A stretch of 64,000 nt of DNA, taken from positions 1 to 64,000 of the forward strand of contig VSOZ01000015.1 in the NCBI GenBank assembly GCA_009775095.1. The letters run 5' to 3'. The stretch is from Muribaculum sp. GTDB taxonomy: Bacteria > Bacteroidota > Bacteroidia > Bacteroidales > Muribaculaceae. The notes beneath the pieces are model-generated. The model did no database searches and was not told the origin of the DNA. It saw only the letters and a list, made by a program, of their open reading frames with translations. The translations under genes and the position numbers were made by a program. The first letter of the stretch is position 1, and each line of letters opens with the position of its first letter. Shown in pieces: positions 24,880-35,166 of this stretch.

Positions 24880-26610
24880 TTAGTAAGTATATTCAGCCCT
24901 TACATCCACATGAATAGGATCTTTAAGCAGATTCGGATTGAATACCACGTCGCCTTCAGGCATCGGGAAACGAAACACACCCTCTGTGACGCCAAGTACC
25001 GGAGGATTGGTGTCATACTGCATGCTTTCGGGCTTCACGGTCCACTTGCCGGTCTCCCAATAAGTCTTGTACAGTTCGTCAAGACCATTGTAGTAAGAAC
25101 GCTTCTGCGACTTAAGCTCGTTGATAGCGCGCTGAGGATCGTAATAGCTGAGACGTACAAAGTCAAACCAACGGTCGCCTTCGTAAGCGAGTTCAAGACG
25201 ACGCTCTTTCCATACATCTTCCCAGCTTACCGAAGAGGGCGCTTCCCAGTCGGCGCTTACAGCGCGGTGGTGTACGGCGTGGAACGCATCGATAACCGAA
25301 GCGTCGCTAGAGGAGCCGTTGTTGCCTATCTTGGCCTCGGCATAGATAAGATACACGTCGGCAAGACGGAGCACATGGGTCGACAGACCGGTAGCCTGCT
25401 TCAGGCCTACATATCCGAGTTCGGCCTTATGATCTTCATCATTACCGACAAGGTGCTTGACTGCATTGGCTCCCGTACCGCTTGACAGCGACTCCTTTGC
25501 ATCGGGGTTGTACTCCTTGTCATAGAGGAACTTCAAGTAGTCAAAACCACCGACATTACGCCAAAAGTAAGGGTATTTGTCGCCGGCCAGCATCATTGTA
25601 GCCTTACGGCGAGTGTCTTTGTTAAGACGCTCTTCCGGATTCTGAAGGATATCCACACCAAAAGCCTCCTGCAAATCAATGGTCGGGACAGACCAGTCTC
25701 CCCATGATAGGGTATTGGTAAAACCACCCATCGCGAAGATAGCCTGAAGCTGGTTGCCAACTCCCCACGGATTTTCAGAACCGTACCAATGCCAAGCAAG
25801 AAGGCTCTCTTGGTTAAAGTTATTGCTTGCGCGGAATATGTCCTCGTAGTTCTCCATCAGTTCGCGGCCGGAATTGTCAATGACATCCTTTGCGAGGCTT
25901 GCAGCCATGTCGAGATCGGCCTGATTGCGGCTACCCGACTGTCCGAGGCCCGATTTGGCGAGATAAACCTTTGCAAGAAGACCTTTGGCCGAAAAGCAGT
26001 CTATGCGTCCGGGCTCAGATGACTCGGGAAGGAGTTCGATGGCCTTCTCAAGAGTCATTATAATGTACTCATAGACATCAGCACTTTCAACACGATACTT
26101 GTCATTGTAAGTTCCGCCTGAAATCTCGCTCTCGGTATCATGTATGATGGGTATCGGGCCAAGCATACGCACAAGGTTGAAATAAGCGAGTCCTTTCCAA
26201 GTAAGAGCTTCGCCCATACATGAATTTTTCATCGCTTCTGAAGCCGATGCTCCTTTTACTTTATTATAAGTAATATTTATCTCGGCAATCGCACGCCAAT
26301 TGGCTGCCACCATCTTACCAAGGTTGGTGTTGGTACTCTGGATAGACAGCAGCGTAAAAGCATCACCGCCTTGATACTGATTACCGGCCGCATTTTCAAG
26401 CGAATAGAAATACGAATCGAGCAAGTCGCTCCACGGAAGTCCGTAAAGATGGTTAACACCTGAACGACACTCTGCGTCACTCTTGTAAAACTGCTCGGTT
26501 GTGTAACCGTCCTCGGTAGGACGATCAAGGAAGTCGTCGCATGAAGTCATACCGAATCCTATGGCAACAGCCAATACAACTGCAAATTTATATTTTTTAA
26601 GAATGTTCAT
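24880..26610 (-). CDS. susD-like: SusD-family glycan-binding lipoprotein
   Basis: 576 residues, lipobox Cys24 (GMTSCDDFLD). The N-terminal LDRPTEDGYTTEQFYKSD, the TPR-like ALTWKGLAYFNLVRMLGPIP segment and the C-terminal WKERRLELAYEGDRWFDFVRL are the SusD/RagB signatures. It forms the lid on the partner SusC barrel and hands oligosaccharides to it. It begins 24 bp after the susC gene and is followed by two SGBPs. Substrate beta-mannan is inferred from the neighbours, not from the protein itself. Confidence 0.95.
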   Translation of the reverse strand: MNILKKYKFAVVLAVAIGFGMTSCDDFLDRPTEDGYTTEQFYKSDAECRSGVNHLYGLPWSDLLDSYFYSLENAAGNQYQGGDAFTLLSIQSTNTNLGKMVAANWRAIAEINITYNKVKGASASEAMKNSCMGEALTWKGLAYFNLVRMLGPIPIIHDTESEISGGTYNDKYRVESADVYEYIIMTLEKAIELLPESSEPGRIDCFSAKGLLAKVYLAKSGLGQSGSRNQADLDMAASLAKDVIDNSGRELMENYEDIFRASNNFNQESLLAWHWYGSENPWGVGNQLQAIFAMGGFTNTLSWGDWSVPTIDLQEAFGVDILQNPEERLNKDTRRKATMMLAGDKYPYFWRNVGGFDYLKFLYDKEYNPDAKESLSSGTGANAVKHLVGNDEDHKAELGYVGLKQATGLSTHVLRLADVYLIYAEAKIGNNGSSSDASVIDAFHAVHHRAVSADWEAPSSVSWEDVWKERRLELAYEGDRWFDFVRLSYYDPQRAINELKSQKRSYYNGLDELYKTYWETGKWTVKPESMQYDTNPPVLGVTEGVFRFPMPEGDVVFNPNLLKDPIHVDVRAEYTY

Positions 26611-26633
26611 AGTTAATTGCGTGTGTTTTAAAA

Positions 26634-29600
26634 TTAGAATGATACATTTAAACCGAAAGAATATGTGGTCGGCGAAGGATAACGACCGTTGTCGAGGCCG
26701 TAAACATATCCGCTTGACGACTGGGTCGACGCGCCGATCTCAGGATCATAGCCTTTATACTTAGTAAACGTATGAAGGTTCTGAATATTGCAGTACACAC
26801 GTAGGTTGTCAAGATGCAACTGACGAAGCCACTGTGAACGCAAGGTATAACCGAGAGTTATGTTCTTGATACGCAGATACGATCCATCCTCGATATAGCG
26901 GTCGCTGATGCGGTCGTTACCGTTAGGATTGGCTACAGTGGCGCGAGGTATGCCTGTCTTCCAATTGGTGACACGGATATTGGTTATGTCATCATACCAG
27001 TTCTGTCCGGCGGGATAAACCTTGTTGGGATCAATAGGCTCAAGGTTGGCACGATCATTGACTACAGCGAGCTGGTTGCCCCACGCCGAATTCATTTTGG
27101 TAAGTGCGATAGAAGAATAGTTCATTACTTTGTTGCCGTACGAGCCGTTAAGGAATATGTTAAGGTCAAAGTTCTTGTAGCGGAAAGTATTGTTCCATCC
27201 GAAAGTAAACTTGGGCATCGGTGAACCGATATTTGTACGGTCATGCTCGTCGATAATGCCGTCAGGCACCCCGTTAGGACCGCTGATATCCTTGAACTTG
27301 AGGTCGCCGACCCATACGGTATTGTTGCGGTTGAACGACACACCGTCCTTTGGATAAGCCGCGGGCTTGGGTGAGTTCTGTATATCCTCAAGGTCACGGT
27401 ATACGCCGTCGGTCACATAACCATAGAAATTGAAGAGCGGGCCTCCGATATTGGATACAGACACGATATCATCCCACTGTCCGTAGCCTACAATCTGTGC
27501 ATTTGAGGTACCGGTAAGTGCAAGGAGTTTGTTCTTGTTGAATGAAATCTGGAATTCGCTGTCCCACTCAAACTCACCTACAAACGGATGACCGGTGATA
27601 GTGAACTCGACACCACGGTTACGGATATGTCCGTAATTTCCATAGGGGGGGTTAAGCTTGTTACCGTCGTTACCTGAGGTACCCATATATGAGGGTAGCT
27701 GAAGAGCCATAAGCATGTCCTTTGACTCCTTGTTATAGAAGTCTACCACAAGACTCAGGCGGCTGTCAAAAAAGTCAAGGTCAAGACCTACATTAAACTG
27801 CTCCTGAGTCTCCCACTGAATATCGGGATTCGGGATACGAGTGGGCCGCTGTGAAGTGAGCTGACCGAAACCGGAGTCCGACGGATTGCTCAAAGGCGAA
27901 CCCCAGAGGAAGCCGGGTATATTGGAGTTACCGGTCTGACCCCATCCGAGACGGAGCTTACCGTTGTTCATAACATCGCGTATGGGGAAGAACTTCTCGT
28001 TGGTGAAGCGCCATGCACCGGCCATAGAATGGAAACCGGCCCAACGCTTGTTAGGACCGAAGTTGGAGTTACCGTCATAACGGTAAGTGTAAGTCAACAT
28101 ATAGCGACCGTCCCAGTTAAGAGTCTCGCGGGTGAAGAACGAAGCCATAGCCGAGCTGCCGAAACCGTATCCAAACTCCTGTTTATCGGTACCCAGAGCT
28201 GGATTATGTACTATATCATTGGGAAGACCGGTATTTTTCACATAATTGTTCTTGTAGCTTGCTTCCCAACATTCCTGACCCACCATGGCGGTAAAGTCAA
28301 GTTTCGACACCTTGCCGGAATAGGTGATATAGTTCTTAACCTGCCAGAAACTGTTGTAGTTGTTCTGGATACGGCTCATATTCTTATCCTGACTGAAGTT
28401 AGGGAGCTTGATAACCGGCTCGTAGCTATTAGCCTCCGACCAGTTGAGGTCCCAACCGAATTCAGTGTGCCAAGTCAGGCCCTGTATCGGCGACACGTCA
28501 AAGAATATGTTACCGTTGAGTTTCTGACGGGTCAGCTTATAGGAATTGTTCATTGCAATCGCCACGGGGTTGGGTGTGAAGCAGCCTTCGCGATATACGC
28601 TGGCGTAATTGCCGTCGATATCATAGATAGGTATATCGGGATTTGTAGTCAGAGAATAGTTTATTATACCCTCGTTGGAGTCGGCAAGTTTCAGATCCTC
28701 ACCGGTGTGGTTGTAGCTGGCGCTTAAACCGAATTTCAACCAAGACTTCAGGTCGGCGTCAAGATTGGCGCGTACGCCGAAGCGGTCAAACTCCGAGCCG
28801 ATAATAGTACCCTCCTGATCAAGATAAGATCCGGATACATAGTATTTCACCTTCTCGGTACCACCCTGCACCGAAACCTGATGTGACTGCTGGAGAGCCG
28901 TGCGGAACACGGCATCCTGCCAGTTGGTGCCGACACCGAGAAGTAAAGGATCGGCAAGATAAGGGTCAACTTTGGCCATACCGTTTGCTACATAATCATT
29001 ATAATACTCCGCATATTCACGGAGGTTCATGATATCGAGGCGCTTGGCCTGATGATTGACAGCGAACATGCCGTCATAAGTAAACTTGGCCTCGCCTGCC
29101 TTACCGCGTTTGGTCGTGATAAGCACAACACCGTTGGAGCCCTGCGCACCGTAGATGGCGGTTGCCGAAGCATCCTTGAGGATCTCCATCGACACAATGT
29201 CGGCGGGGTTGATGGTAGACAGAGGCGATACGGTAGAGTTTGTACTGTTGCCGAGAGCGTCACCGAAACCAAGCTGATGACCACTGGTAGCGGGTGACTG
29301 CACGATAACACCGTCGATAACGTAAAGAGGCTCGGCATTGGCGTTGATAGTAGCCTGACCGCGCACGCGTATAGACGATGACGAACCCGGAGCTCCTGAA
29401 GTCGAAACTGCCTGCACACCTGCGGCACGACCCTGAAGCGACTGGTCGAGGTTGGTGATGATAGAACCTTTAAGATCGGCCTCGCTCATCGATACAGACG
29501 CACCGGCAAGGTCGCTCTTCTTCATCGTACCGTAACCGACAACTACAACTTCGTCGAGGCTAACACCCGACTCTTTGAGAGTGACGGTGATGTCGGTACG

Positions 29601-29879
29601 TCCGGCAAGGGCGACCTCTTGGGTCTCCATGCCCACATAAGATATTACTAACACTGCGTCGGGCTTAGTAACTTTGATAGTAAAATTACCGTCAAAGTCG
29701 GTAGCCGTACCCACAGATGTCCCCTTCTCCATGACGGTGGCGCCGATAGCCGGCTCACCGGAAGGCTCGAGGACAACACCCTTTACGGATGTCTGAGCAA
29801 ACACCCCTACCGATACTGACACAAATAGTATCAACAGGAGGGCTCTAAGATTCAAGATGTTTCTTGTCATCATGAGCAA
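26634..29879 (-). CDS. susC-like: SusC-family TonB-dependent outer membrane transporter
   Basis: 1081 residues. After the signal peptide (VSVGVFAQ) comes a carboxypeptidase-D-like domain (VKGVVLEPSGEPAIGATVMEKGTSVGTATDFDGNF), the TonB-box region with LDEVVVVGYGTMKKSDLAGASVS, a plug (GRAAGVQAVSTSGAPG...IRVRGQATINANAEPLYVIDGV) and a C-terminal barrel ending in NVSF. It imports oligosaccharides together with SusD. Alternative ATGs lie 3 and 4 codons in; the start does not affect the mature protein. It leads the block that ends in the GH26 terminator and has a -7 box about 80 bp upstream. Confidence 0.96.
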   Translation of the reverse strand: MLMMTRNILNLRALLLILFVSVSVGVFAQTSVKGVVLEPSGEPAIGATVMEKGTSVGTATDFDGNFTIKVTKPDAVLVISYVGMETQEVALAGRTDITVTLKESGVSLDEVVVVGYGTMKKSDLAGASVSMSEADLKGSIITNLDQSLQGRAAGVQAVSTSGAPGSSSSIRVRGQATINANAEPLYVIDGVIVQSPATSGHQLGFGDALGNSTNSTVSPLSTINPADIVSMEILKDASATAIYGAQGSNGVVLITTKRGKAGEAKFTYDGMFAVNHQAKRLDIMNLREYAEYYNDYVANGMAKVDPYLADPLLLGVGTNWQDAVFRTALQQSHQVSVQGGTEKVKYYVSGSYLDQEGTIIGSEFDRFGVRANLDADLKSWLKFGLSASYNHTGEDLKLADSNEGIINYSLTTNPDIPIYDIDGNYASVYREGCFTPNPVAIAMNNSYKLTRQKLNGNIFFDVSPIQGLTWHTEFGWDLNWSEANSYEPVIKLPNFSQDKNMSRIQNNYNSFWQVKNYITYSGKVSKLDFTAMVGQECWEASYKNNYVKNTGLPNDIVHNPALGTDKQEFGYGFGSSAMASFFTRETLNWDGRYMLTYTYRYDGNSNFGPNKRWAGFHSMAGAWRFTNEKFFPIRDVMNNGKLRLGWGQTGNSNIPGFLWGSPLSNPSDSGFGQLTSQRPTRIPNPDIQWETQEQFNVGLDLDFFDSRLSLVVDFYNKESKDMLMALQLPSYMGTSGNDGNKLNPPYGNYGHIRNRGVEFTITGHPFVGEFEWDSEFQISFNKNKLLALTGTSNAQIVGYGQWDDIVSVSNIGGPLFNFYGYVTDGVYRDLEDIQNSPKPAAYPKDGVSFNRNNTVWVGDLKFKDISGPNGVPDGIIDEHDRTNIGSPMPKFTFGWNNTFRYKNFDLNIFLNGSYGNKVMNYSSIALTKMNSAWGNQLAVVNDRANLEPIDPNKVYPAGQNWYDDITNIRVTNWKTGIPRATVANPNGNDRISDRYIEDGSYLRIKNITLGYTLRSQWLRQLHLDNLRVYCNIQNLHTFTKYKGYDPEIGASTQSSSGYVYGLDNGRYPSPTTYSFGLNVSF

Positions 29880-29958
29880 TTTTAAGGTAAGGTTAATGTA
29901 TTTAGGTTATTAAATGATTGGCTTTAATCCGCACCGGTTTGCATGATGCGTACCGGTG

Positions 29959-29966
29959 CAAATTTA
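29959..29966 (-). promoter_or_regulatory. possible -7 box of the susC-led operon
   Basis: TAAATTTG on the minus strand, about 80 bp before the susC ATG. The spacing to the nearest TTG is too long (about 26 nt), as expected if a regulator such as the AraC protein is needed. It falls in a 152-bp gap without any gene. Confidence 0.45.
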
Positions 29967-30031
29967 GGCACTTTAACAGAGATAAAATAATACAATCTTA
30001 TCTTGATGTAATACTTTTGTTGACAATCGAA

Positions 30032-31306
30032 TCAACGCATGTTCTTTCTAAAAAATTCCTTAACTCGCGGACTCCAGTCATTATAATCGACTGTATGGCC
30101 TTTGTCAGGATATATGATAAATTCTTTGGGAGAGCTTATGAGGTTATAGCCGGAAAAATTGGTGTGCGGCGGACAAGTTTCGTCTTGAAGTCCCGCACCC
30201 ATCAGCACAGGGCACTTAATCCATCGGGCGAGGTTTTTGATATCGAAGTAGCTAAGTGTTTTATACATAGCCTTTTCGGAAATACCGGCTTGAGCGGCGG
30301 CAGCCTTTACCGGATCGGCAGGCCAATGCACGATATTGAAATAATCGGGATAGTCGCTCAAGAAAGGTATGTAAGGAGCGATAGCGGCGACACGATTGTC
30401 GAGTGCGGCCGACACGAGCGTAAAGGCTCCTCCTTGACTTCCGCCTTCGGCAAAAATATTGTCGCGATCGGTCTGCGGCAGTTGATAAATAAAGTCAATT
30501 GCGCGCACAACATCCATAAATGCTCCACGGTAATAAAACTTACGGGGATCATCGACTCCGAATGTTATCCAGTCGCCATACTTATTGTACTTTTTACACA
30601 AACCCTGCCCGCGGGTAAATATCACGAAATCAATCCAGTCGGGATTGCCGTCGGCAGCAGGGCACCATGGCTCGGCGCCATAACCGTTATAATATATGTG
30701 TACCGGATATGCTCCCTCCTTGACCGGAATAGCGACATAACCGCATATGGTGTCACCGCCGAGCGAACGCATCGAGGCAAGATACACTTTGCGCTGCTTA
30801 CCGCTCAACTCCGGCACCTCCTCCATTCTGTACTGCGGATCGACCGCGGCAAGTTCGGCGAGCGCCTCGTCCCAGAACGCACGCAGATCGGGCTGCGAGT
30901 CGGGTAGCGACACTATGTTTTCAGGCTCGTAACCGAAATTCATGGCAAGCAGCCGGTCGGCACTGTCGTATACCGACAACCGATAAAAACCGGGAGTCTT
31001 TACTTTCGGCTCAAAAGTGATGTCGGCAACTCCGGCGGCAGGTACGCGTACATGGCGCATCTCCTCGCTGACGGGAGCGAAGTCATCGGTAGTGACGACT
31101 ATACGCAGGTCAGCTTCACATGCCGCTCCGATAGAATCGCTAACCTGAAGAGTCAGCGAAGGCTTTTCGGGAGCGAGCCACCACCAGTCATGCAAGGGCA
31201 GAGCCGACACTTTCAGATTGGCAGCTGTAGCCGCCGACGTAAAGGTCATGATAAAGGCTACTACGGCTACAAGAGTGTGTGCAAATCGTTTTTGTAATAT
31301 ATTCAT
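30032..31306 (-). CDS. secreted acetyl xylan esterase family (CE7-like) deacetylase
   Basis: 424 residues with a signal peptide (ending near AATAA, residue 29). Residues about 30-125 form a beta-sandwich, and the rest is a CE7/AXE1 alpha/beta hydrolase: DLRAFWDEALAEL, a TRGQG motif, nucleophile G-G-S290-Q-G-G, acid in GLQDETCPP and histidine in YPDKGHTVDYNDW. The family removes acetyl groups from short xylo- or other oligosaccharides. It follows GH5_7 by 3 bp and would strip acetyl groups from mannan fragments; acetyl-mannan specificity is inferred from context. Confidence 0.88.
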   Translation of the reverse strand: MNILQKRFAHTLVAVVAFIMTFTSAATAANLKVSALPLHDWWWLAPEKPSLTLQVSDSIGAACEADLRIVVTTDDFAPVSEEMRHVRVPAAGVADITFEPKVKTPGFYRLSVYDSADRLLAMNFGYEPENIVSLPDSQPDLRAFWDEALAELAAVDPQYRMEEVPELSGKQRKVYLASMRSLGGDTICGYVAIPVKEGAYPVHIYYNGYGAEPWCPAADGNPDWIDFVIFTRGQGLCKKYNKYGDWITFGVDDPRKFYYRGAFMDVVRAIDFIYQLPQTDRDNIFAEGGSQGGAFTLVSAALDNRVAAIAPYIPFLSDYPDYFNIVHWPADPVKAAAAQAGISEKAMYKTLSYFDIKNLARWIKCPVLMGAGLQDETCPPHTNFSGYNLISSPKEFIIYPDKGHTVDYNDWSPRVKEFFRKNMR

Positions 31307-31309
31307 AGC

Positions 31310-32608
31310 TTATTTAGTGTTTATATTACGTGATATTTTCGATATTATTGCAATCGTAGTGTTATCTTTTGTGAAAACGGAGTTAAGCCCCTGTTCCTCT
31401 TGAGCCGGGTCGCACACATAGTCGTCACCGGGTTGCCATACCACATGAGCCGGTTCGGCATATCCACCCCATCCCCAGAAGTTGCACCCGGCAAGCAGAT
31501 CGCCCTCTTCTACGAGTGAAAATACATACTCATAAAATTTGTCGCGGCCGGTGACAGGAGAGCCGAGAACAAACGACATGGAGTCGCGCGGATAACCGAA
31601 CTCCTCAAGCACCAACGGCTTACGGGCCTTCTTCATCATCTCGGCATGAGGCATAATATACTCGAGGGCCTTTACACAAGCACTATCTACACCGCTCGAC
31701 AGAGTTTCCTTGTTAACCCAGCTCCAGTTATAGGGCCATAGATGCAGAATACCGTAGTCTATTTCAGGATAGTTGTGTATCTCCTCCCAAAGCTCAATAT
31801 CCTGCTCGCATCCGTGCTTGCCCTCACTGCCGGTCGACACGAGATGGTTCGGGTCCATCTCCTTTATGATGCGGGCGGTAGTGCGTATCCAGTCGGCAAA
31901 CGCACGTTTCTGAAGACTGTCGTCGGCAAACGCACGGGGTTCGTTCGCAACCTGCCATGCCATTATAGCGGGGCTCTCTGAGTAAGGCTTTCCGGTAACA
32001 CTGTTGGTGCGCCCCACAATGTTGCGTACATGATTGTACGACAACTGCTTGGCAGAGTCACAAGTCACAAATTGTTTTACATAATCCATATAAGCAGGCC
32101 AGCCGTCAACACTCGGTATGGGAGCCTTACCTTTGCCGGCCCACTGCAGATAAGCGCTGTAGCCTCCACTCCATTCCCATGCGTTGTTCAGATACAGCAC
32201 GGCTTTCATATCGCGACGCTCAAGTTCAGCCATAAGATAATCAAGGCCCTGAAGTAAAGTGTCGTTATACACTCCGGGCGCGGTCTGCAGTACCGGACCG
32301 ATGTGCGAGGGGAGCCCTTCGTCACCGTCCCCACCCACAAGTATGCGCAGATTGTTTATGCCGGTCGACTGAAGTAAGTCCAGCTCACGGGCAAGACGCT
32401 GCCGGTCACCGCCACGGCCTTCGGAAGCAAGTATAGGGCCATACCAGAAGTTGGTGCCGACAAACCGGTACAGACTGTCGCCTATATAGAAGTTACCGTC
32501 GCGCACAGTTACGAAGTGCTCACCGGCAGCGGCCGTTTTCTTTGTCGAATTACATGCCCACATAGCCATAACGACAAGCGCCGCAATACACAGATATATT
32601 TTTTTCAT
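31310..32608 (-). CDS. GH5 subfamily 7-like beta-mannanase lipoprotein
   Basis: 432 residues, lipobox Cys19 (MAMWACNS). The TIM barrel has FVGTNFWYGPILA, NNLRILVGGDGDEG, LNNAWEWSGG, acid/base Glu223 in WQVANEPRAF and nucleophile Glu336 in LVLEEFGYPRD. These fit endo-beta-1,4-mannanases of GH5_7, which have the same ANEPR and EEFG blocks. It is cotranscribed with the SASA esterase (24 bp upstream) and the CE7 esterase (4 bp downstream). Together with two GH26 enzymes it makes at least three mannanases in the locus. Confidence 0.92.
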   Translation of the reverse strand: MKKIYLCIAALVVMAMWACNSTKKTAAAGEHFVTVRDGNFYIGDSLYRFVGTNFWYGPILASEGRGGDRQRLARELDLLQSTGINNLRILVGGDGDEGLPSHIGPVLQTAPGVYNDTLLQGLDYLMAELERRDMKAVLYLNNAWEWSGGYSAYLQWAGKGKAPIPSVDGWPAYMDYVKQFVTCDSAKQLSYNHVRNIVGRTNSVTGKPYSESPAIMAWQVANEPRAFADDSLQKRAFADWIRTTARIIKEMDPNHLVSTGSEGKHGCEQDIELWEEIHNYPEIDYGILHLWPYNWSWVNKETLSSGVDSACVKALEYIMPHAEMMKKARKPLVLEEFGYPRDSMSFVLGSPVTGRDKFYEYVFSLVEEGDLLAGCNFWGWGGYAEPAHVVWQPGDDYVCDPAQEEQGLNSVFTKDNTTIAIISKISRNINTK

Positions 32609-32631
32609 CTGAAATCACACATTATTATATA

Positions 32632-34074
32632 TTAGTTCTCCCAATTGTCGGTACGGAAAGGCACCAAAGGAAGCTCACGCATACTATAGACATATGTCGG
32701 TTGCCAGTTTCTGAAACCGAAACGCACCGATTTTATATCTTTGACCTTGTCGGAAGTAACCTTTATGGCATTACATCCGTTGCCACATAGCACGTCGGCT
32801 TGCGCGGGATAAAACACCCGGTCCTCGCCGGCAACCTCAAATCCGGGGATATTACGGTCGGGCATAAATCCGTCGGCGGCATTAGAGAAATGCAATACCG
32901 CACTGTTGCCGTCAAAATCAACCGATTCAAACTCGGGTGCCTCGGCCTCGATGCCCTTTACGCCATAGTCGCGGGTGGCGGCCATGTAAGCGAGACGCTC
33001 ACCTATCTCAAGTTTCTTGCTCGGGTGTATCTGATAGGATGTCCCGGGAGTTACCAAGTCGGGGGTAGGCACTATACCGGCATTGGGTATAGCCTTGACC
33101 GACTTATGCTGGGCCTCACGCAGAAGCGCGCCCCAAGTACCGTTGTCATCGCCATAGTAGTGAGGCGGTATCTCCACACAATATATCGGCAGGTCGCCCT
33201 GTCCCCACAGGTCACGCCAATGGCGCACCATCGTGCCGAAGCGCCCGGGATAGTCGGCATGTGCTCCGACGTTACTTTCGCCTTGATTCCACAAAAAGCC
33301 GCGCACGGTATAACCGGCAAGAGGATACAACATACCATTGTACATAATCATAGGTTTGCTGTATTCCTGATATTCGGGATCGGCCGCATTGGCAAGATTA
33401 ACATCAGAATATGTTTTAAGTATATCGGCCGGGAGCCATCCTTCAACTTTGCTGCCTCCCCAGCTGCAATTGATGATGCCCACAGGCACATCAAGTATAT
33501 TATTAAGTTCGCGCGCGAAGAAGTAACCGACCGCACTGAACTCAGGTGCATTCTCCGGCACGCACTCAACCCACTCTCCGGCTACACGTTCCTGCGGTGT
33601 CAGCGCCTTTGTCTTGGGCACAGTGGCAAAACGGATGGCATGCTTATACCGGCCCGACTCGGCGATAGCCTTGTTGGCGCCCTCGATGGGTGCGACCCAG
33701 AAGCCGCGCAGCGGCATCTCCATGTTGGACTGCCCGGAGGCAAACCACACCTCGCCTATAAGTACGTTGTCAAGATTCACGGTAGTACCGTCGCCGGTCA
33801 CGGTCACATTCTGTACATCGTAAGAAGCCGCCGGAGTAGCCACCTTAACATCCCAGCGTCCGTCTTTACCGGCGGTTGCCGTGTAGCTTTTGCCGTTCCA
33901 GCCGGTAGTTACCGTAACTTTAGACTGTGGTTTAGCCCAGCCCCATAACGAAGCCTCGGAATTCTGTTGGAGCACCATATTGCGGTTGATGATGTCGGGA
34001 AGTGTGAGAGCCGCGCTCTCAAGCGATGCCGCGGCAAGACACATCGCGGCGATTGTTCGGAAATTAATTTTCAT
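32632..34074 (-). CDS. SASA-family (sialate O-acetylesterase-like) acetylesterase
   Basis: 480 residues with a signal peptide (about 22 residues). An N-terminal beta domain (LPDIINRNMVLQQNSEASLWGWAKPQSKVTV) and the SGNH-like catalytic blocks are seen: G-Q-S116-N-M-E-M-P-L nucleophile, GYFFARELNNILDVPVGIINCSWGG, and IHPSKKLEIGERLAYMA with the catalytic His. Although named for sialate esterases, members in plant-polysaccharide loci act on acetylated hemicellulose. Between two GH5 genes, acetyl-mannan is the likely target. No sialic acid genes are nearby. Confidence 0.88.
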   Translation of the reverse strand: MKINFRTIAAMCLAAASLESAALTLPDIINRNMVLQQNSEASLWGWAKPQSKVTVTTGWNGKSYTATAGKDGRWDVKVATPAASYDVQNVTVTGDGTTVNLDNVLIGEVWFASGQSNMEMPLRGFWVAPIEGANKAIAESGRYKHAIRFATVPKTKALTPQERVAGEWVECVPENAPEFSAVGYFFARELNNILDVPVGIINCSWGGSKVEGWLPADILKTYSDVNLANAADPEYQEYSKPMIMYNGMLYPLAGYTVRGFLWNQGESNVGAHADYPGRFGTMVRHWRDLWGQGDLPIYCVEIPPHYYGDDNGTWGALLREAQHKSVKAIPNAGIVPTPDLVTPGTSYQIHPSKKLEIGERLAYMAATRDYGVKGIEAEAPEFESVDFDGNSAVLHFSNAADGFMPDRNIPGFEVAGEDRVFYPAQADVLCGNGCNAIKVTSDKVKDIKSVRFGFRNWQPTYVYSMRELPLVPFRTDNWEN

Positions 34075-34098
34075 CGTATTTTCGGTTATGAATTAATA

Positions 34099-35091
34099 TC
34101 AACGGTTGCGCTTCAGGTAGTATTTAACCAATACGGCCCACGGTTTCAGGTCGTCATCAGTCCACTCTTCGCCACGCGACGATGCCGAGGGGCGGAGCAT
34201 GGAACAGGTCTCGTCCTTATCACTTACCGACCAGCATATCCAGCTTATACCGTGCTCGTCGGCCAAGTCCATCCACTCCTCCCATGAAGCGGTATCGATG
34301 ACCCCGTCGCCAGTATGCACCATGGACGCACATTCAGCCATGAACAGAGGCAGCCCCTTGTTTATGGCATAACGGGCTTGCTCACGCAGATAATCGGTAT
34401 GAGTGGCGGCATAATAATGAAGCGAGTACACAACATTATCATCTGTCGTTATAGGATCATCGGCCGCTTCGTGTACATTCTGGTCCCAACGCGGAGTAGG
34501 TACAATGACGATAGCTTCGGGCGCATTCTCGCGTATTACGGGAAGGAGTTCCTCGGCATAGCTTTTAGTTTCGGCCCACTCAACCTCAAGCGGCTCGTTC
34601 CATATCTCATAAAGCACATTGGGAAGTTGGCCGTACTTTTTCGACACATTGGCAAAAAACTCTTTGGCAAGAGGCAGATTGTTGGCATGACTGTGAAAGT
34701 CGATAAGTACATAAACTCCGTTTTCAACAGCGCCCTGCACTATACTGTCAACCAGAGCATAACCTTTTTCGGGCTTTTTGTCGAAGGTCTCGTCATCAAG
34801 GTCAAGACCTATCGAGGCACGCACTATATCGGCACCCCAATTATTGGCAATTTCGGCGACAGAGCTGCGATTGTAAAAACGGGGCCACATATTGTGCCAT
34901 CCGAAACTCACGCCGCGAAGTTGTACCGGCTCTCCGTGGCTGTCTACAATCTTCGCGCCGTCCACTTTCAATCGACCGTGTTTTTCAACGGACGACAGCG
35001 GCTTTTCATCTGTTGTATTTGCACCGGTGGCTCCGCATGACTGTATCAAAAGAGCAAGAGCCGTTAAAATAGATAAGTTCAATAATTTCAT
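34099..35091 (-). CDS. GH5 endoglucanase-like lipoprotein
   Basis: 330 residues, lipobox Cys19 (LLIQSCGA). The barrel starts near 37 with LKVDGAKIVDSHGEPVQLRGVSFGWHNMWPRFYN, close to GH5_2 cellulases. It has acid/base Glu166 in LYEIWNEPLEV, HYYA near 225 and Glu253 in FMAECAS as the nucleophile, where family members more often read TEWG. It probably cuts the glucose-containing stretches of glucomannan. It is first in the GH5-SASA-GH5_7-CE7 block, downstream of the AraC gene. Confidence 0.87.
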   Translation of the reverse strand: MKLLNLSILTALALLIQSCGATGANTTDEKPLSSVEKHGRLKVDGAKIVDSHGEPVQLRGVSFGWHNMWPRFYNRSSVAEIANNWGADIVRASIGLDLDDETFDKKPEKGYALVDSIVQGAVENGVYVLIDFHSHANNLPLAKEFFANVSKKYGQLPNVLYEIWNEPLEVEWAETKSYAEELLPVIRENAPEAIVIVPTPRWDQNVHEAADDPITTDDNVVYSLHYYAATHTDYLREQARYAINKGLPLFMAECASMVHTGDGVIDTASWEEWMDLADEHGISWICWSVSDKDETCSMLRPSASSRGEEWTDDDLKPWAVLVKYYLKRNR

Positions 35092-35166
35092 AAGTATTTC
35101 AAACAGGGTTAATATTATTTATTTAGGAGCAGTTTGCGAGAAAAATGATACTATTTTATCAAAGCA

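Noticed and set aside
32632..34074. Sialic acid catabolism from the SASA domain
   Set aside because: No sialidase or sialic acid genes are nearby; the gene lies between two GH5 genes of a mannan locus.
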